In this document: in pieces, positions 9,084-17,593 of the stretch
Layout of the letters: each line of letters starts with the position of its first letter
Position numbering within the stretch: the stretch's first letter is position 1
From: JANSXG01 sp043101125
GTDB lineage: Bacteria; Planctomycetota; Phycisphaerae; Phycisphaerales; UBA1924
Reading direction: 5' to 3'
Length of the DNA: 64,000 nt
Assembly: GCA_043101125.1 (NCBI GenBank)
Contig: JBICHT010000149.1
Location: forward strand, 62,001-126,000
Notes under the pieces: generated by a model
The model's input: only the letters and a program-made list of their open reading frames with translations
Databases searched by the model: none
What the model was told of the DNA's origin: nothing
Made by a program: the position numbers and the translations under genes

Positions 9084-9869
9084 TCAGTCGCTTGGCTGCG
9101 CCGCGGCCAGTGCGATCGGTTCGAGCACCCGTTTGGTGTGCGACTTTGAGAGGTATCGCGGGCCAAAGACCAGCGTGCCGACGGCGACCGCATCCGCTCC
9201 GGCTTCGCGATAGGCCCGAGCATCTTCGGGAGACCGTACCCCGCCACCACCAATGATCTTCAGATCAGCAATGCCTTGTGCGTGCGCGATCCCCCGAACT
9301 TCCTCGACCACCTTCAGAGCGATCGGGAGGAGTGGGCGTCCGGACATCCCCCCCGCTGGCACGGGCAGCGTATTGCAACAATGCAACGCGCGGACTCCAG
9401 AGTTGAGTGCCTCGCCGATGACCCGCTCATAACGGACCGGGGGCACCTTCACGATAATCGGGACACCTGTATCAACTGCTCGTTGGAACAGATCCTGAGG
9501 CCAGGAAATTTCTCCGACATTTGGGCAGGAGATATTGAGTTCGATAGCCATGGGCCGGATCGCCGCGGCCTTTTCGATCAGGGCCCACCAGTCGACTTCC
9601 GAAAAACCGTGGATCGACAGCAACTTGTCCGCAGGGCTGATCTTGCCCGCCTCGACCGCCTTCGCCAGGTGGTCGATCCCCGGGTTTCTGAGGCCGATCT
9701 TGTTCACCCAGGCTCCAAGGCGGGGGTAGTAGCGAACGGTCTTGAGGACCCTCCACAGCCGTCCGGGTCGAGCAGCGGCGGTGAAAGTCCCGAGCGTCGG
9801 GGTTGCGCAGTCGGGCTGGATGTAGTTCCCGAAAGGGGCGGAGATGATCAGTGGCTTGAGCGCGTCCAT
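9084..9869 (-). CDS. Dihydroorotate dehydrogenase-like flavoprotein (class 1 type)
   Basis: A TIM-barrel FMN enzyme of the PyrD family, which oxidises dihydroorotate to orotate in pyrimidine synthesis. Seen: NKIGLRNPGIDHL (the usual GLxNPG loop), AIELNISCPNVGEIS with the class-1 catalytic Cys, a Lys in PIIVKVPPV, and phosphate-binding IIGGGGVRSPEDA and GADAVAVGTLVFG. At 261 residues it is some 40 shorter than typical class 1 enzymes, and its N-terminus (IISAPFGNYIQP) is atypical. It could be true PyrD or a sister enzyme. No partner pyrK is nearby. Confidence 0.82.
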   Translation of the reverse strand: MDALKPLIISAPFGNYIQPDCATPTLGTFTAAARPGRLWRVLKTVRYYPRLGAWVNKIGLRNPGIDHLAKAVEAGKISPADKLLSIHGFSEVDWWALIEKAAAIRPMAIELNISCPNVGEISWPQDLFQRAVDTGVPIIVKVPPVRYERVIGEALNSGVRALHCCNTLPVPAGGMSGRPLLPIALKVVEEVRGIAHAQGIADLKIIGGGGVRSPEDARAYREAGADAVAVGTLVFGPRYLSKSHTKRVLEPIALAAAQPSD

Positions 9870-9876
9870 CAGAGGA

Positions 9877-9882
9877 AGTGTA
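9877..9882 (-). promoter_or_regulatory. -10-like element, probable leaderless promoter
   Basis: On the minus strand TACACT ends 7 bases before the ATG at 9869. No ribosome site is visible. Confidence 0.5.
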
Positions 9883-10042
9883 TCGCGGACGAGGATGGGT
9901 CATCGTGTGCTGCCTCACCCCGAGCGTGTGTGAGAATTTGGTTAGGCATCACGCCTCAGATGCTCAGTTCCGCGTTTTGCGTTCAGGTCTGGTTAATACC
10001 GCCCTGACCCTCTAGACAGCGAGACTGAGTTTCCTACTGTTC

Positions 10043-10071
10043 TTCACAATGTGAACCGGGACGCCCCCGGT
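10043..10071 (+). promoter_or_regulatory. Two adjoining inverted repeats before phoB
   Basis: TTCACA-A-TGTGAA at 10043-10055 is a 6-bp-arm palindrome suited to a dimeric regulator. It abuts ACCGGG-ACGCC-CCCGGT at 10055-10071, a GC-rich hairpin. Both lie in the 60 bases before the phoB start. Their roles are unknown. Confidence 0.35.
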
Positions 10072-10094
10072 CCGTATGACAGGAGACGGGACTG

Positions 10095-10814
10095 ATGGAA
10101 CGACCGTGCGTGCTCATTGTCGAAGACGAAACCGACATTGCTCAGTTGATCCAATACCACATCGAGCGTGAGGGATACGCCACGATGCTGATCGCGTCTG
10201 GCAGCCATGTGCAGGAGGCCGTCCGTACCTCTCCGCCCAAACTGATCATCCTCGACATCATGCTCCCCGACCTCGACGGGCTCGAGGTCTGCAAGCGGCT
10301 CAAGCGGGACCCGAACACCGCGGATATCCCGATCATCATGGTCTCGGCCAGGGGCGAGGAATCGGACATCGTCGTGGGCCTTGAACTCGGAGCCGAGGAC
10401 TATGTCACCAAGCCATTCAGTCCTCGCGTCCTCATGGCCCGCGTGAAGGCGGCCATGCGCCGGCGCGAGACGGACTCCGGCGGACAGATCGCCCTGGCCA
10501 GCGGCGACCTGATCATTGACCCCGCACGCCACACCGCGACCCTCTGCGGCGAGGACCTCGAACTCACCCTCACCCAGTACCGTTTGCTGCACTACCTTTC
10601 GACACGGCCCGGGTTTGTCCGGACTCGAGACCAGATCGTCGCAGCCGTCCGTGGCGAAGACGCGGTGCTGTCCAGCCGTGCCATTGATGTCCATGTCGCA
10701 GCGTTGCGACAGAAACTTGCAGAATACGGCGGGCTCATCGAGACCGTGCGCGGCGTCGGGTACAGACTCGCCGAGCAGTGGGATCGCCAGCCCGTCCACA
10801 GTTCGCTGACCTGA
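10095..10814 (+). CDS. phoB: Phosphate response regulator, OmpR/PhoB type
   Basis: A cytoplasmic transcription factor activated by phosphorylation. Receiver domain at residues 4-118: acidic pair E10/D11, phosphoacceptor D54 in LDIMLPDLDG, switch K106 in YVTKPF. Winged-helix DNA-binding domain at about 135-230 (LTLTQYRLLHYLSTRPGFV; RAIDVHVAALRQKL; VRGVGYRL). The 239 residues and the position directly before a PhoR-like kinase and the pst genes support PhoB. The ATG at 10095 follows AGGAGACGGGACTG. Confidence 0.95.
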   Translation: MERPCVLIVEDETDIAQLIQYHIEREGYATMLIASGSHVQEAVRTSPPKLIILDIMLPDLDGLEVCKRLKRDPNTADIPIIMVSARGEESDIVVGLELGAEDYVTKPFSPRVLMARVKAAMRRRETDSGGQIALASGDLIIDPARHTATLCGEDLELTLTQYRLLHYLSTRPGFVRTRDQIVAAVRGEDAVLSSRAIDVHVAALRQKLAEYGGLIETVRGVGYRLAEQWDRQPVHSSLT

Positions 10815-10838
10815 GGGGTGCGGCTCCCGGCCGCGCGG

Positions 10839-10844
10839 TAGTGT
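10839..10844 (+). promoter_or_regulatory. -10-like element before phoR
   Basis: TAGTGT ends 6 bases before the ATG at 10851. This could give an internal leaderless phoR transcript in addition to read-through from phoB 36 bases upstream. Confidence 0.35.
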
Positions 10845-10850
10845 GAACGC

Positions 10851-12281
10851 ATGGATACCCGCACCCGCCCGATCTGGGCGATCTATCTTTTCGTCCTGCT
10901 GATCGCCAATGCGGTGTGCGTGTTCCTGCTCGGGGTGTGGGCGTGGGTACTTCCCCCAGGTCCGGGCCAGGTACCTGAGGCAGTCCTACTCATTCTGGTC
11001 AACGCCCTTGTCGGCGCGGTTTTCATTACCCGGATCGGCCATCGCCTCAAGCGGATCGCCGAAGGGGCCAACGCATTTATCGAAGGTGGCGAAACCGAGG
11101 GGTTGCCGGTCTCGAGCATCCGTGAGATCGGGGCGATCTCCGAGGCCTTCGATCAGGTCCGCAAGCGAGTTGGCGAGCAGGTCGAACTGCTGACCACTCA
11201 GCGGAATGAACAGGAATCGGTCCTGCAATCCATGCAGGTCGGCGTGATCGCGATCGATGACCAGCAGCGAGTGCTGAGTATCAACCGCGTGGCCCAGGAA
11301 CTGCTTGATATGACCGGAGCCGCGGCTCGCGGACGACGATTCGCGGAGTTGGTTTCCCAGCCAGCTCTCCTGCGTTTCGCCGCGGACGCGATCGTGGAGC
11401 AGGGCGAAATGAGCCGGGAGTTGGAACTCCGTGAAGGCAACGCCTTGATCGTACGCGCGATCGCCGGGCGGCTGCGAGATGCCAGCGGGAAACGGGTCGG
11501 CTCCATCATTGTGCTGAGCGATGTCACCCACCTCAAAAAGCTCGAAAACCTGAGAACCGACTTCGCGGCCAATGTGTCCCACGAACTCCGAACCCCGATC
11601 ACCAACATCAAGGGGTATGTGGAAACTCTTCTCGACGACGGTATGGGGGATCCGGAGCAGGCCACCAAATTCCTCGCGATCGTCGCCCGCAACGCTGAAC
11701 GACTCGGCCAGATCATCGACGACATGCTCGCCCTGACCAACCTCGAGCGAGTAGATGTCTCCGATCGCCTGGTCACCCAGCCAACGCCAGCAGGAGCCCT
11801 GCTCCACGCCGTCCGGGTGCATCTGGAACCCGAGGCTCGCCAGAAGAAGATTCCGATCATCCTCCATGTATCCCAGCCGCTCTATATTGAGGCCAATGCC
11901 CGGCTTGCGGAGCAGGCCATCACGAACCTGATCGGGAACGCGATCAAGTACTGCCCAGCGGGCACCAAAGTCACGGTGACGGTTCGGGAAGTGTTCATCG
12001 AGGATGAATCATTTGTCGAATTCGAGGTCGCTGACGAAGGCCCTGGCATCCCCAAGGAGCACCTACCCCGTCTCTTTGAGCGTTTTTATCGGGTCGACAA
12101 GGCCAGAAGCCGCGAATTTGGAGGAACGGGCCTCGGTCTGGCCATCGTGAAGCACATTGCGCTGGTCCACGGGGGGAGCATCGTGGTGGATTCTGAACTC
12201 GGAAAGGGGTCTCGGTTCAAATTGCGCTTGCCCGCCGCTGCGGATCCGGATTCACCTGATGCCGAGTTTCAGGATTCCTAA
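10851..12281 (+). CDS. phoR: Phosphate sensor histidine kinase
   Basis: An inner-membrane kinase partnering PhoB. Two membrane segments (about 8-34 and 42-62) are separated by only a few residues, so there is almost no periplasmic sensor; as in other PhoR proteins, sensing probably runs through the Pst complex and PhoU. A HAMP-like linker at 62-115 is followed by a PAS domain (about 122-225; GVIAIDDQQRVLSINR), then HisKA with H244 in NVSHELRTPITNIKG and the HATPase domain (N box LIGNAIKYC, DEGPGIP, FGGTGLGLAI). 476 residues. It ends about 100 bases before pstS. Confidence 0.95.
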   Translation: MDTRTRPIWAIYLFVLLIANAVCVFLLGVWAWVLPPGPGQVPEAVLLILVNALVGAVFITRIGHRLKRIAEGANAFIEGGETEGLPVSSIREIGAISEAFDQVRKRVGEQVELLTTQRNEQESVLQSMQVGVIAIDDQQRVLSINRVAQELLDMTGAAARGRRFAELVSQPALLRFAADAIVEQGEMSRELELREGNALIVRAIAGRLRDASGKRVGSIIVLSDVTHLKKLENLRTDFAANVSHELRTPITNIKGYVETLLDDGMGDPEQATKFLAIVARNAERLGQIIDDMLALTNLERVDVSDRLVTQPTPAGALLHAVRVHLEPEARQKKIPIILHVSQPLYIEANARLAEQAITNLIGNAIKYCPAGTKVTVTVREVFIEDESFVEFEVADEGPGIPKEHLPRLFERFYRVDKARSREFGGTGLGLAIVKHIALVHGGSIVVDSELGKGSRFKLRLPAAADPDSPDAEFQDS

Positions 12282-12287
12282 TCAGTC

Positions 12288-12309
12288 CTTAACACAATCT
12301 GAATAGTGT
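12288..12309 (+). promoter_or_regulatory. Candidate Pho box before pstS
   Basis: Two consecutive 11-base units, CTTAACACAAT and CTGAATAGTGT, show the head-to-tail CT-first spacing of PhoB boxes. Identity to the enterobacterial CTGTCATAAAT unit is only about half. The same bases also form an imperfect inverted repeat (CTTAACAC / GTGTAAG). Support comes from position: it is the only gap before the pst genes. Confidence 0.3.
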
Positions 12310-12379
12310 AAGAGGACTATCCCGCTCGTCCGGGACCGAGCGTGGTCCTGAATTGACCCTTTTCCACAGGAATCATGTC

Positions 12380-13366
12380 ATGAAGAAGAACACGAAAGTC
12401 CTCGCCAGCGTCGCGACCCTCGGACTCGGCGCTGTCGCCCTCGCCGCGACTGCCCCGGTCACCGGCCAGGTGAACATCGCCGGCTCGTCCACGGTTGCCC
12501 CGATCACCATCGCGGTCGCCGAGGCGTTCCGCGAGATGAACCCCGACCTGCAGATCCAGAACGCCATCACCGGCACCGGCGGCGGCTTCAAGCGTTTCAC
12601 CGTCGGTGAGACCGACATCTCGAACGCCTCTCGCCCGATCAAGTGGTCGGAAGTCAAGATCGCTCGTGAGAACGGGGTCGAGTTCATCGAGCTCCCCGTC
12701 GCGTACGACGGCCTGACCTTCGTCGTCAACAAGGACAACTACTGGTGCGAGCAGCTCACCGTTGAAGACCTCAAGAAGTTGTTCCTCGAAGGCTCCGAGA
12801 TCAAGACCTGGAACGACCTGAACTCGAACTGGCCCCGTCGCGAGATCAAGATGTTCATCCCCGGCACCGACTCGGGCACCTTTGACTACTTCAAGGAAGT
12901 GGTCGTTGGCGACAGCACCGTCCGCAGCGATGTAACCGTTTCCGAAGACGACAACATCCTCGTCAACGGTGTCGCCAACGAAGCCGGCGCGATCGGCTTC
13001 TTCGGTTGCGCCTACTACTACGAGAACGAGAACAAGCTCAAAGCCGTCAAGATCGTCAACCCAGATTCGGGTGAGGCCGTCGCTCCGACTCCCGAGGCCA
13101 TCGAGAGCGGCTCGTACGCTCCTTTCTCTCGCCCGCTGTTTGTGTATGTGAACACCAAGTCAGCCCAGCGTCCGGAGATCCGTGCGTTTGTTCAGTACTA
13201 CCTGGAGAACGCTGGCAAGTTCGCATCTGAAGTTGGCTATGTCGGCCTGCCCCAGAGCGTCTACTTCCGCGCTGCCCGCAACTTCCGTCAGGGCAAAACC
13301 GGAACCCAGTTCCACGACGCCGACGGAAACGCCGTCAAGGGCAGTGTGACCAAGGTCTACCGCTGA
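12380..13366 (+). CDS. pstS: Phosphate ABC transporter, phosphate-binding protein
   Basis: The periplasmic high-affinity phosphate-binding protein. The ATG at 12380 (MKKNTKVLASVATLGLGAVA) gives a compact signal peptide; an in-frame start 27 bases earlier would only lengthen it. Seen phosphate-site motifs: IAGSSTVAPIT, ITGTGGGFKRF and PGTDSGTFDYF. The 328 mature-plus-signal residues are normal. First gene of the pst set and probably transcribed from the gap that contains the candidate Pho box. A GC hairpin follows it. Confidence 0.96.
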   Translation: MKKNTKVLASVATLGLGAVALAATAPVTGQVNIAGSSTVAPITIAVAEAFREMNPDLQIQNAITGTGGGFKRFTVGETDISNASRPIKWSEVKIARENGVEFIELPVAYDGLTFVVNKDNYWCEQLTVEDLKKLFLEGSEIKTWNDLNSNWPRREIKMFIPGTDSGTFDYFKEVVVGDSTVRSDVTVSEDDNILVNGVANEAGAIGFFGCAYYYENENKLKAVKIVNPDSGEAVAPTPEAIESGSYAPFSRPLFVYVNTKSAQRPEIRAFVQYYLENAGKFASEVGYVGLPQSVYFRAARNFRQGKTGTQFHDADGNAVKGSVTKVYR

Positions 13367-13400
13367 TCTGATGACCGATCGATGATCGTTCGATATCCTG

Positions 13401-13428
13401 CCGCCCCCGGGCCAACGCCTGAGGGCGG
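13401..13428 (+). other. GC-rich hairpin between pstS and pstC
   Basis: CCGCCC and GGGCGG arms enclose a 16-base loop, with no T tract. Such a stem could stabilise the pstS mRNA 3' end or reduce read-through, giving more binding protein than permease. That role is inferred. Confidence 0.4.
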
Positions 13429-13477
13429 CTATTGCAGAATGGCCGACACCGCCACCCGTTCCACCAGGGGATAGCCG

Positions 13478-14455
13478 ATGAATACCCGGTCGGGAATACC
13501 AGTTCCGCAGCTCCCGGCGGCGAAGCACCGCGCTCGGAGCGTGAAGTTGAGAAAGACTCGAGAGTCGCTGATCTTCAGCAGCCTCGTGCTCTGCGCCGCG
13601 TTCTCGATCCTGGTCACCACTTCGATCGTCTATATCCTCTTCAGCGAGAGCTACCACTTCTTCAGCGAGTTCGAAGAGGTCTCGCTCTGGGGCTACCTGA
13701 CCGGCTTCGAATGGAACCCACTCCTCGGTGCCGACAAGAAGTTCGGCATGTGGCCGCTGGTCACCGGCACGCTGATGGTCACCGCGATCTCTGCGATCAT
13801 CGCATTGCCGATCGGACTGATCACAGCGGTCTATCTCAGCGAGTACGCACCCGCGCGGGTCCGCGCAATCCTGAAACCCGTCCTGGAAGTGCTCGCGGGC
13901 ATACCCACCGTCGTCTACGGCTTTTTCGCGCTGGCGGTGATCACCCCCGCTCTTCGCTCAGGCTCCGAAGCCCTGACCGGGGACAAACTCTTCGAGTATT
14001 TCAATTCCACTTCTGCCGGCATCGCGGTGGGCATCCTCTGTCTCCCAACGGTGTGTTCGCTTTCCGAAGACGCCCTTCGTGCCGTGCCGCGGGCACTGCG
14101 TGAAGGCGCGTACGGTCTCGGAGCAACCAAGTTCGATGTCTCGGTCAAAGTCGTTGTGCCCGCAGCCCTCTCCGGCGTCATCGCGGCGTTCCTGCTCGCG
14201 ATCGCTCGGGCGATTGGGGAGACCATGATCGTGGCTCTGGCGGCTGGCGGCATGGCACGCCTCGCCACGAACCCCGCACAAGGGTCCCAGACCATGACCG
14301 CGTACATGGTGCAGATCTTCCTGGGTGATGCGCCTCACGGCTCGGTGGAGTACTACTCGAGTTACGCGATCGGTGCGACTCTGTTCATCATCACGCTCGG
14401 ACTGACCCTGCTGGGGAACTACATCCTCAAGAAGTTCCGCGAGGAGTACGAATGA
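13478..14455 (+). CDS. pstC: Phosphate ABC transporter permease PstC
   Basis: An inner-membrane permease subunit of the PstSCAB importer. 325 residues and about six membrane helices (first at about 30-52). The binding-protein-dependent permease loop is seen as EDALRAVPRALREGAYGLGATK, the EAA-type coupling motif that docks on PstB, followed by AIARAIGETMIVALAAGG. The size is normal for PstC, unlike its partner PstA. The start at 13478 follows GGGGATAGCCG. The stop overlaps the pstA start in an ATGA, showing translational coupling. Confidence 0.96.
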   Translation: MNTRSGIPVPQLPAAKHRARSVKLRKTRESLIFSSLVLCAAFSILVTTSIVYILFSESYHFFSEFEEVSLWGYLTGFEWNPLLGADKKFGMWPLVTGTLMVTAISAIIALPIGLITAVYLSEYAPARVRAILKPVLEVLAGIPTVVYGFFALAVITPALRSGSEALTGDKLFEYFNSTSAGIAVGILCLPTVCSLSEDALRAVPRALREGAYGLGATKFDVSVKVVVPAALSGVIAAFLLAIARAIGETMIVALAAGGMARLATNPAQGSQTMTAYMVQIFLGDAPHGSVEYYSSYAIGATLFIITLGLTLLGNYILKKFREEYE

Positions 14456-16485
14456 TCGGCGTCTCATCCATCAAGAACGCGACCCATGTGCCGGTCGCGG
14501 CTCGGAACCGGAAGAACGGGGCATTCCTCTATGTGTGCCTCGCGTTCACCAGCATCTCGGTGCTGTGCCTTGGTGTGCTGCTGGCATCGGTCTTCCTCAA
14601 CGGCACAAAGCATCTGTTCAACTTCCAGATTCAGGTCCTGCCTCATTCGGCGCATCTCGTCGAGTTCCACCTCGACGAAGACTCGCGTGCGGTAGAGCTG
14701 AGTTATTTCGAAGAAATCACCCGCGATATCCCCCTGGAAACGAAGGCAGATCTCGCCGGGGCCTCGCTCGAGACCGACAGCGGCGACCTGTTCCTGGTAC
14801 TGAACGATGGCACACGACAGCGAATCGCGACCGCAGATTCACTCGTCTCTCAAGAACTGAATATCGAGAACCGCACCGCACGGTTGGTCTACGGCGTGCC
14901 GAGCCAGGAGTCGGTCGGAATCCCGGGCGACGATTCCCTGGAAGGGGCGTCCATCGCGGAAACAGAAGACGGGCGGGTGGTCTTCACCTACCCCGACGGA
15001 AAAGAACAGGTCATCGCGACTCGTGGCAGCGCGGTCAGTCGGCTTACCATGATCGGGGACCCGTCCCTCAGAAAAACGGGTGAATTCCTCGGGGGTTCCC
15101 CCTCGGTCGATCCGCGCAAAGCGGGTTTCGAATCACCGCTCGTGGGTACGATTTGGTTGCTCTGTGTGTGCGCACTCGCCGCAGTTCCGATCGGGATCGG
15201 TACGGCGATATTCCTGGAAGAATTCAAACCGACCAGCCGCCTCGGACTCATCCTGCACCGAATTGTCGCGACGAACATCAGGAACCTCGCGGGTGTGCCC
15301 TCGGTGGTTTACGGCCTGATCGGGCTGACCGTGTTCGCACGGATGTTCGGCCTGCTTGGGACTCCGTTGGATTACCAGTCCTTCGATGTGTACAACCTCA
15401 AAGACGGCACACAGGTCGTCGGGATCACCACAGACATCCAGAGCGATGTCTACACGCTGAATGGGCCTTTCATCGGCGAGTCCCGGCTGGAGCGGACGAA
15501 GTACGAGAGTATTTCGAAGTTCCCCACCGATGGAGAAGTCATCCAGGTCACCGGCACGGTCGAATTCACCGATGACTACGAATTCCAGTTCGAAACAGAA
15601 CAGCTCGGCAGCTTCGTCCTGTCTCCCTTTGACATCCTCTCGGGCGAGATGATCGACGAGGACCCGTTCCCGCCCCGCCCGTTCGAAGCCACCTTCGCAC
15701 TCGAAGGTCAGGCCCGCTATGTCGTTGAAACCGTGCGTGACGGGCGCGTCTTCGTCCCCCGAGACATGATCGCTGATGCTACGCAGGACATCGACAAACT
15801 CCGGATCCGGAGCCACTCATTCGAGCTCAAAGACGGGCGACGCATCGTCGGCAAGATCCCAGAACTTTCCGACGGCACCATCACGGTCCGTGCGGACCTC
15901 CAGAGCGAGCCGGTCACCTTCACCATTGATGAGGTCAAAGAACGCCGCAACGGAAAATTGGCATACTCAACGAAGAAGATGATCACATTCCTCGATGAGG
16001 ATCACCCGCTGCACATCCGCCTCCCGATGGGCGCGAGCGTTCTGGCGGGCGGCCTGACGCTCATGCTGGTCATCCTTCCCGTGGTCATCATCGCATCGCA
16101 GGAAGCGCTGCGGGCAGTCCCGGACTCACTCCGACAAGGCGCCCTGGCGCTGGGTGCCTCAAAATGGCAGATGGTCTGGACCATGACACTGCCCAGTTCG
16201 ATCCCAGGCATAATGACTGGGTGCATCCTCGCCATGAGTCGTGCGATCGGTGAAGCGGCCCCGATTCTGATTATCGGCGGTGTCACCTTCGTGACCTTCA
16301 CCCCCGACAACCTGATGTCAGGCTTCGCGGCGATGCCGCTGCAGATCTACGACTGGCTCCGGCAGCCCGATCTTGAGTTCCAGCGGGTCGCCGCCTCGGG
16401 CATCATCGTCTTGATGACCGTACTGTTGGCTTTCAACGGTATCGCCATTGTGATCCGCCAGAAACTCCAGCGTCCGCTGAATTGA
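14452..16485 (+). CDS. pstA: Phosphate ABC transporter permease PstA with two large insertions
   Basis: The second permease of PstSCAB: 677 residues, against roughly 280-300 for ordinary PstA. The core is intact: TM1 about 24-49, TM2 about 230-256, GVPSVVYGLIGLTVFARMFG at 281-300, TM4 about 525-550, EAA loop EALRAVPDSLRQGALALGAS at 551-570, AMSRAIGEAAPILIIGG near 594, and a last helix about 648-668. Insert 1 (about 52-225) contains two copies of a ~35-residue beta unit (from AS at 104 and AS at 166, each with a DG turn then IAT). Insert 2 (about 302-522) holds two LKDGxxxVG units (317 and 459) resembling small beta-barrels. Both lie between helices, predicted outside the membrane. No frameshift is seen. 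Confidence 0.93.
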   Translation: MIGVSSIKNATHVPVAARNRKNGAFLYVCLAFTSISVLCLGVLLASVFLNGTKHLFNFQIQVLPHSAHLVEFHLDEDSRAVELSYFEEITRDIPLETKADLAGASLETDSGDLFLVLNDGTRQRIATADSLVSQELNIENRTARLVYGVPSQESVGIPGDDSLEGASIAETEDGRVVFTYPDGKEQVIATRGSAVSRLTMIGDPSLRKTGEFLGGSPSVDPRKAGFESPLVGTIWLLCVCALAAVPIGIGTAIFLEEFKPTSRLGLILHRIVATNIRNLAGVPSVVYGLIGLTVFARMFGLLGTPLDYQSFDVYNLKDGTQVVGITTDIQSDVYTLNGPFIGESRLERTKYESISKFPTDGEVIQVTGTVEFTDDYEFQFETEQLGSFVLSPFDILSGEMIDEDPFPPRPFEATFALEGQARYVVETVRDGRVFVPRDMIADATQDIDKLRIRSHSFELKDGRRIVGKIPELSDGTITVRADLQSEPVTFTIDEVKERRNGKLAYSTKKMITFLDEDHPLHIRLPMGASVLAGGLTLMLVILPVVIIASQEALRAVPDSLRQGALALGASKWQMVWTMTLPSSIPGIMTGCILAMSRAIGEAAPILIIGGVTFVTFTPDNLMSGFAAMPLQIYDWLRQPDLEFQRVAASGIIVLMTVLLAFNGIAIVIRQKLQRPLN

Positions 16486-16523
16486 TACCCCCGCCCCCTC
16501 CCGCCTGAGCGGAGACCGATACC

Positions 16524-17456
16524 ATGACCCTCGACCACGACACCATTATCCAAGCCGAGCATCGGGAGCTGAATGCCGTGAAACCCGAAGAGACGAGTAA
16601 CCCGGGCAAAGCCCCAGCCCAAGAGTCGGGCGCTCCCACGAACTCATCGCTCGCGAATGTCGCACGGATGGCCTTCTCCGGGCGGGGTGACGCGAAGCCA
16701 GCCGAGACCGCGCTGTCCGTGCGAGACTTCTGCAGTTGGTACGGTTCGTTCCAGGCTCTGCACAACATCAGCATGGATGTCCCGCTTCATCGCGTCACCG
16801 CGATGATCGGCCCGTCGGGCTGCGGCAAATCGACCTTCCTGCGATGGGTCAACCGGATGAACGATCTCATCCCGGGCGCGCGATGCGACGGCACCATGAC
16901 CATGCTTGGTGCGGATGTGATGGGCAAACAGGTTGATGCGGTCGACCTGCGTCGGCGCGTCGGAATGGTGTTCCAGAAGCCGAACCCTTTTCCTAAGTCG
17001 ATCTACGACAACATCGCTTTCGGCCCACGCCTGCATTACAAACTCAGCAAGTCCGAAACGGACGATCTCGTCGAATCGTCATTGCGGGCAGCGGCCCTTT
17101 GGGATGAGGTCAAGGACCGACTCAAGCAGTCGGCCCTTGGGCTGTCCGGTGGGCAGCAGCAGCGCCTGTGCATCGCTCGCGCGATTGCCCTGTCCCCTGA
17201 TGTGCTGCTCATGGACGAGCCGTGCTCGGCCCTCGACCCGAAGGCTACCATCCGCATCGAAGACCTGATCGTCGAACTGCGGAAAAACTTCACCATCCTG
17301 ATCGTGACCCACAACATGCAGCAAGCGGCCCGGGTCTCCGATCAGACGGCCTTCTTCTACGAAGGAAAACTGATCGAGTTTGATGACACGATTAATATCT
17401 TCACGAACCCCAAGAGCTCACAGACCGAGGATTATGTGACCGGGCGCTTTGGTTGA
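16524..17456 (+). CDS. pstB: Phosphate ABC transporter ATP-binding protein
   Basis: The ATPase driving the Pst importer. Walker A GPSGCGKST (about 96-104), Q-loop VFQKPNPFP, signature LSGGQQQR (207-214), Walker B LLMDEPCSALDP and switch His in IVTHNMQQA are all present. The 310 residues include about 60 extra, low-complexity residues before the ABC domain that typical PstB (about 250-260 residues) lacks. An internal ATG at 16671 (MAFSGRGDAKP) could also start the protein, but CGGAGACCGATACC precedes the ATG at 16524. Confidence 0.96.
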   Translation: MTLDHDTIIQAEHRELNAVKPEETSNPGKAPAQESGAPTNSSLANVARMAFSGRGDAKPAETALSVRDFCSWYGSFQALHNISMDVPLHRVTAMIGPSGCGKSTFLRWVNRMNDLIPGARCDGTMTMLGADVMGKQVDAVDLRRRVGMVFQKPNPFPKSIYDNIAFGPRLHYKLSKSETDDLVESSLRAAALWDEVKDRLKQSALGLSGGQQQRLCIARAIALSPDVLLMDEPCSALDPKATIRIEDLIVELRKNFTILIVTHNMQQAARVSDQTAFFYEGKLIEFDDTINIFTNPKSSQTEDYVTGRFG

Positions 17457-17593
17457 ACTGGTGCTTAGTATGAACCACAATGGCGCGTTTACTTTGCTAA
17501 GATGACGGAATCGCACCGCTGTCCGCTAGGAATTCCCGGAAGCGCGTGCTCCGATCGGTATCCGCCCGTGTATCGGGCAGAGGGGTGTTCTTC

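Noticed and set aside
12361..12369. DnaA-box-like TTTTCCACA before pstS
   Set aside because: A single site with one mismatch, no cluster and no AT-rich unwinding element; it falls in the pstS leader.
14452..16485. PstA as an artefact of fusion or assembly error
   Set aside because: The frame is continuous, the base composition is uniform, and both inserts fall at loops while the core motifs keep their order.
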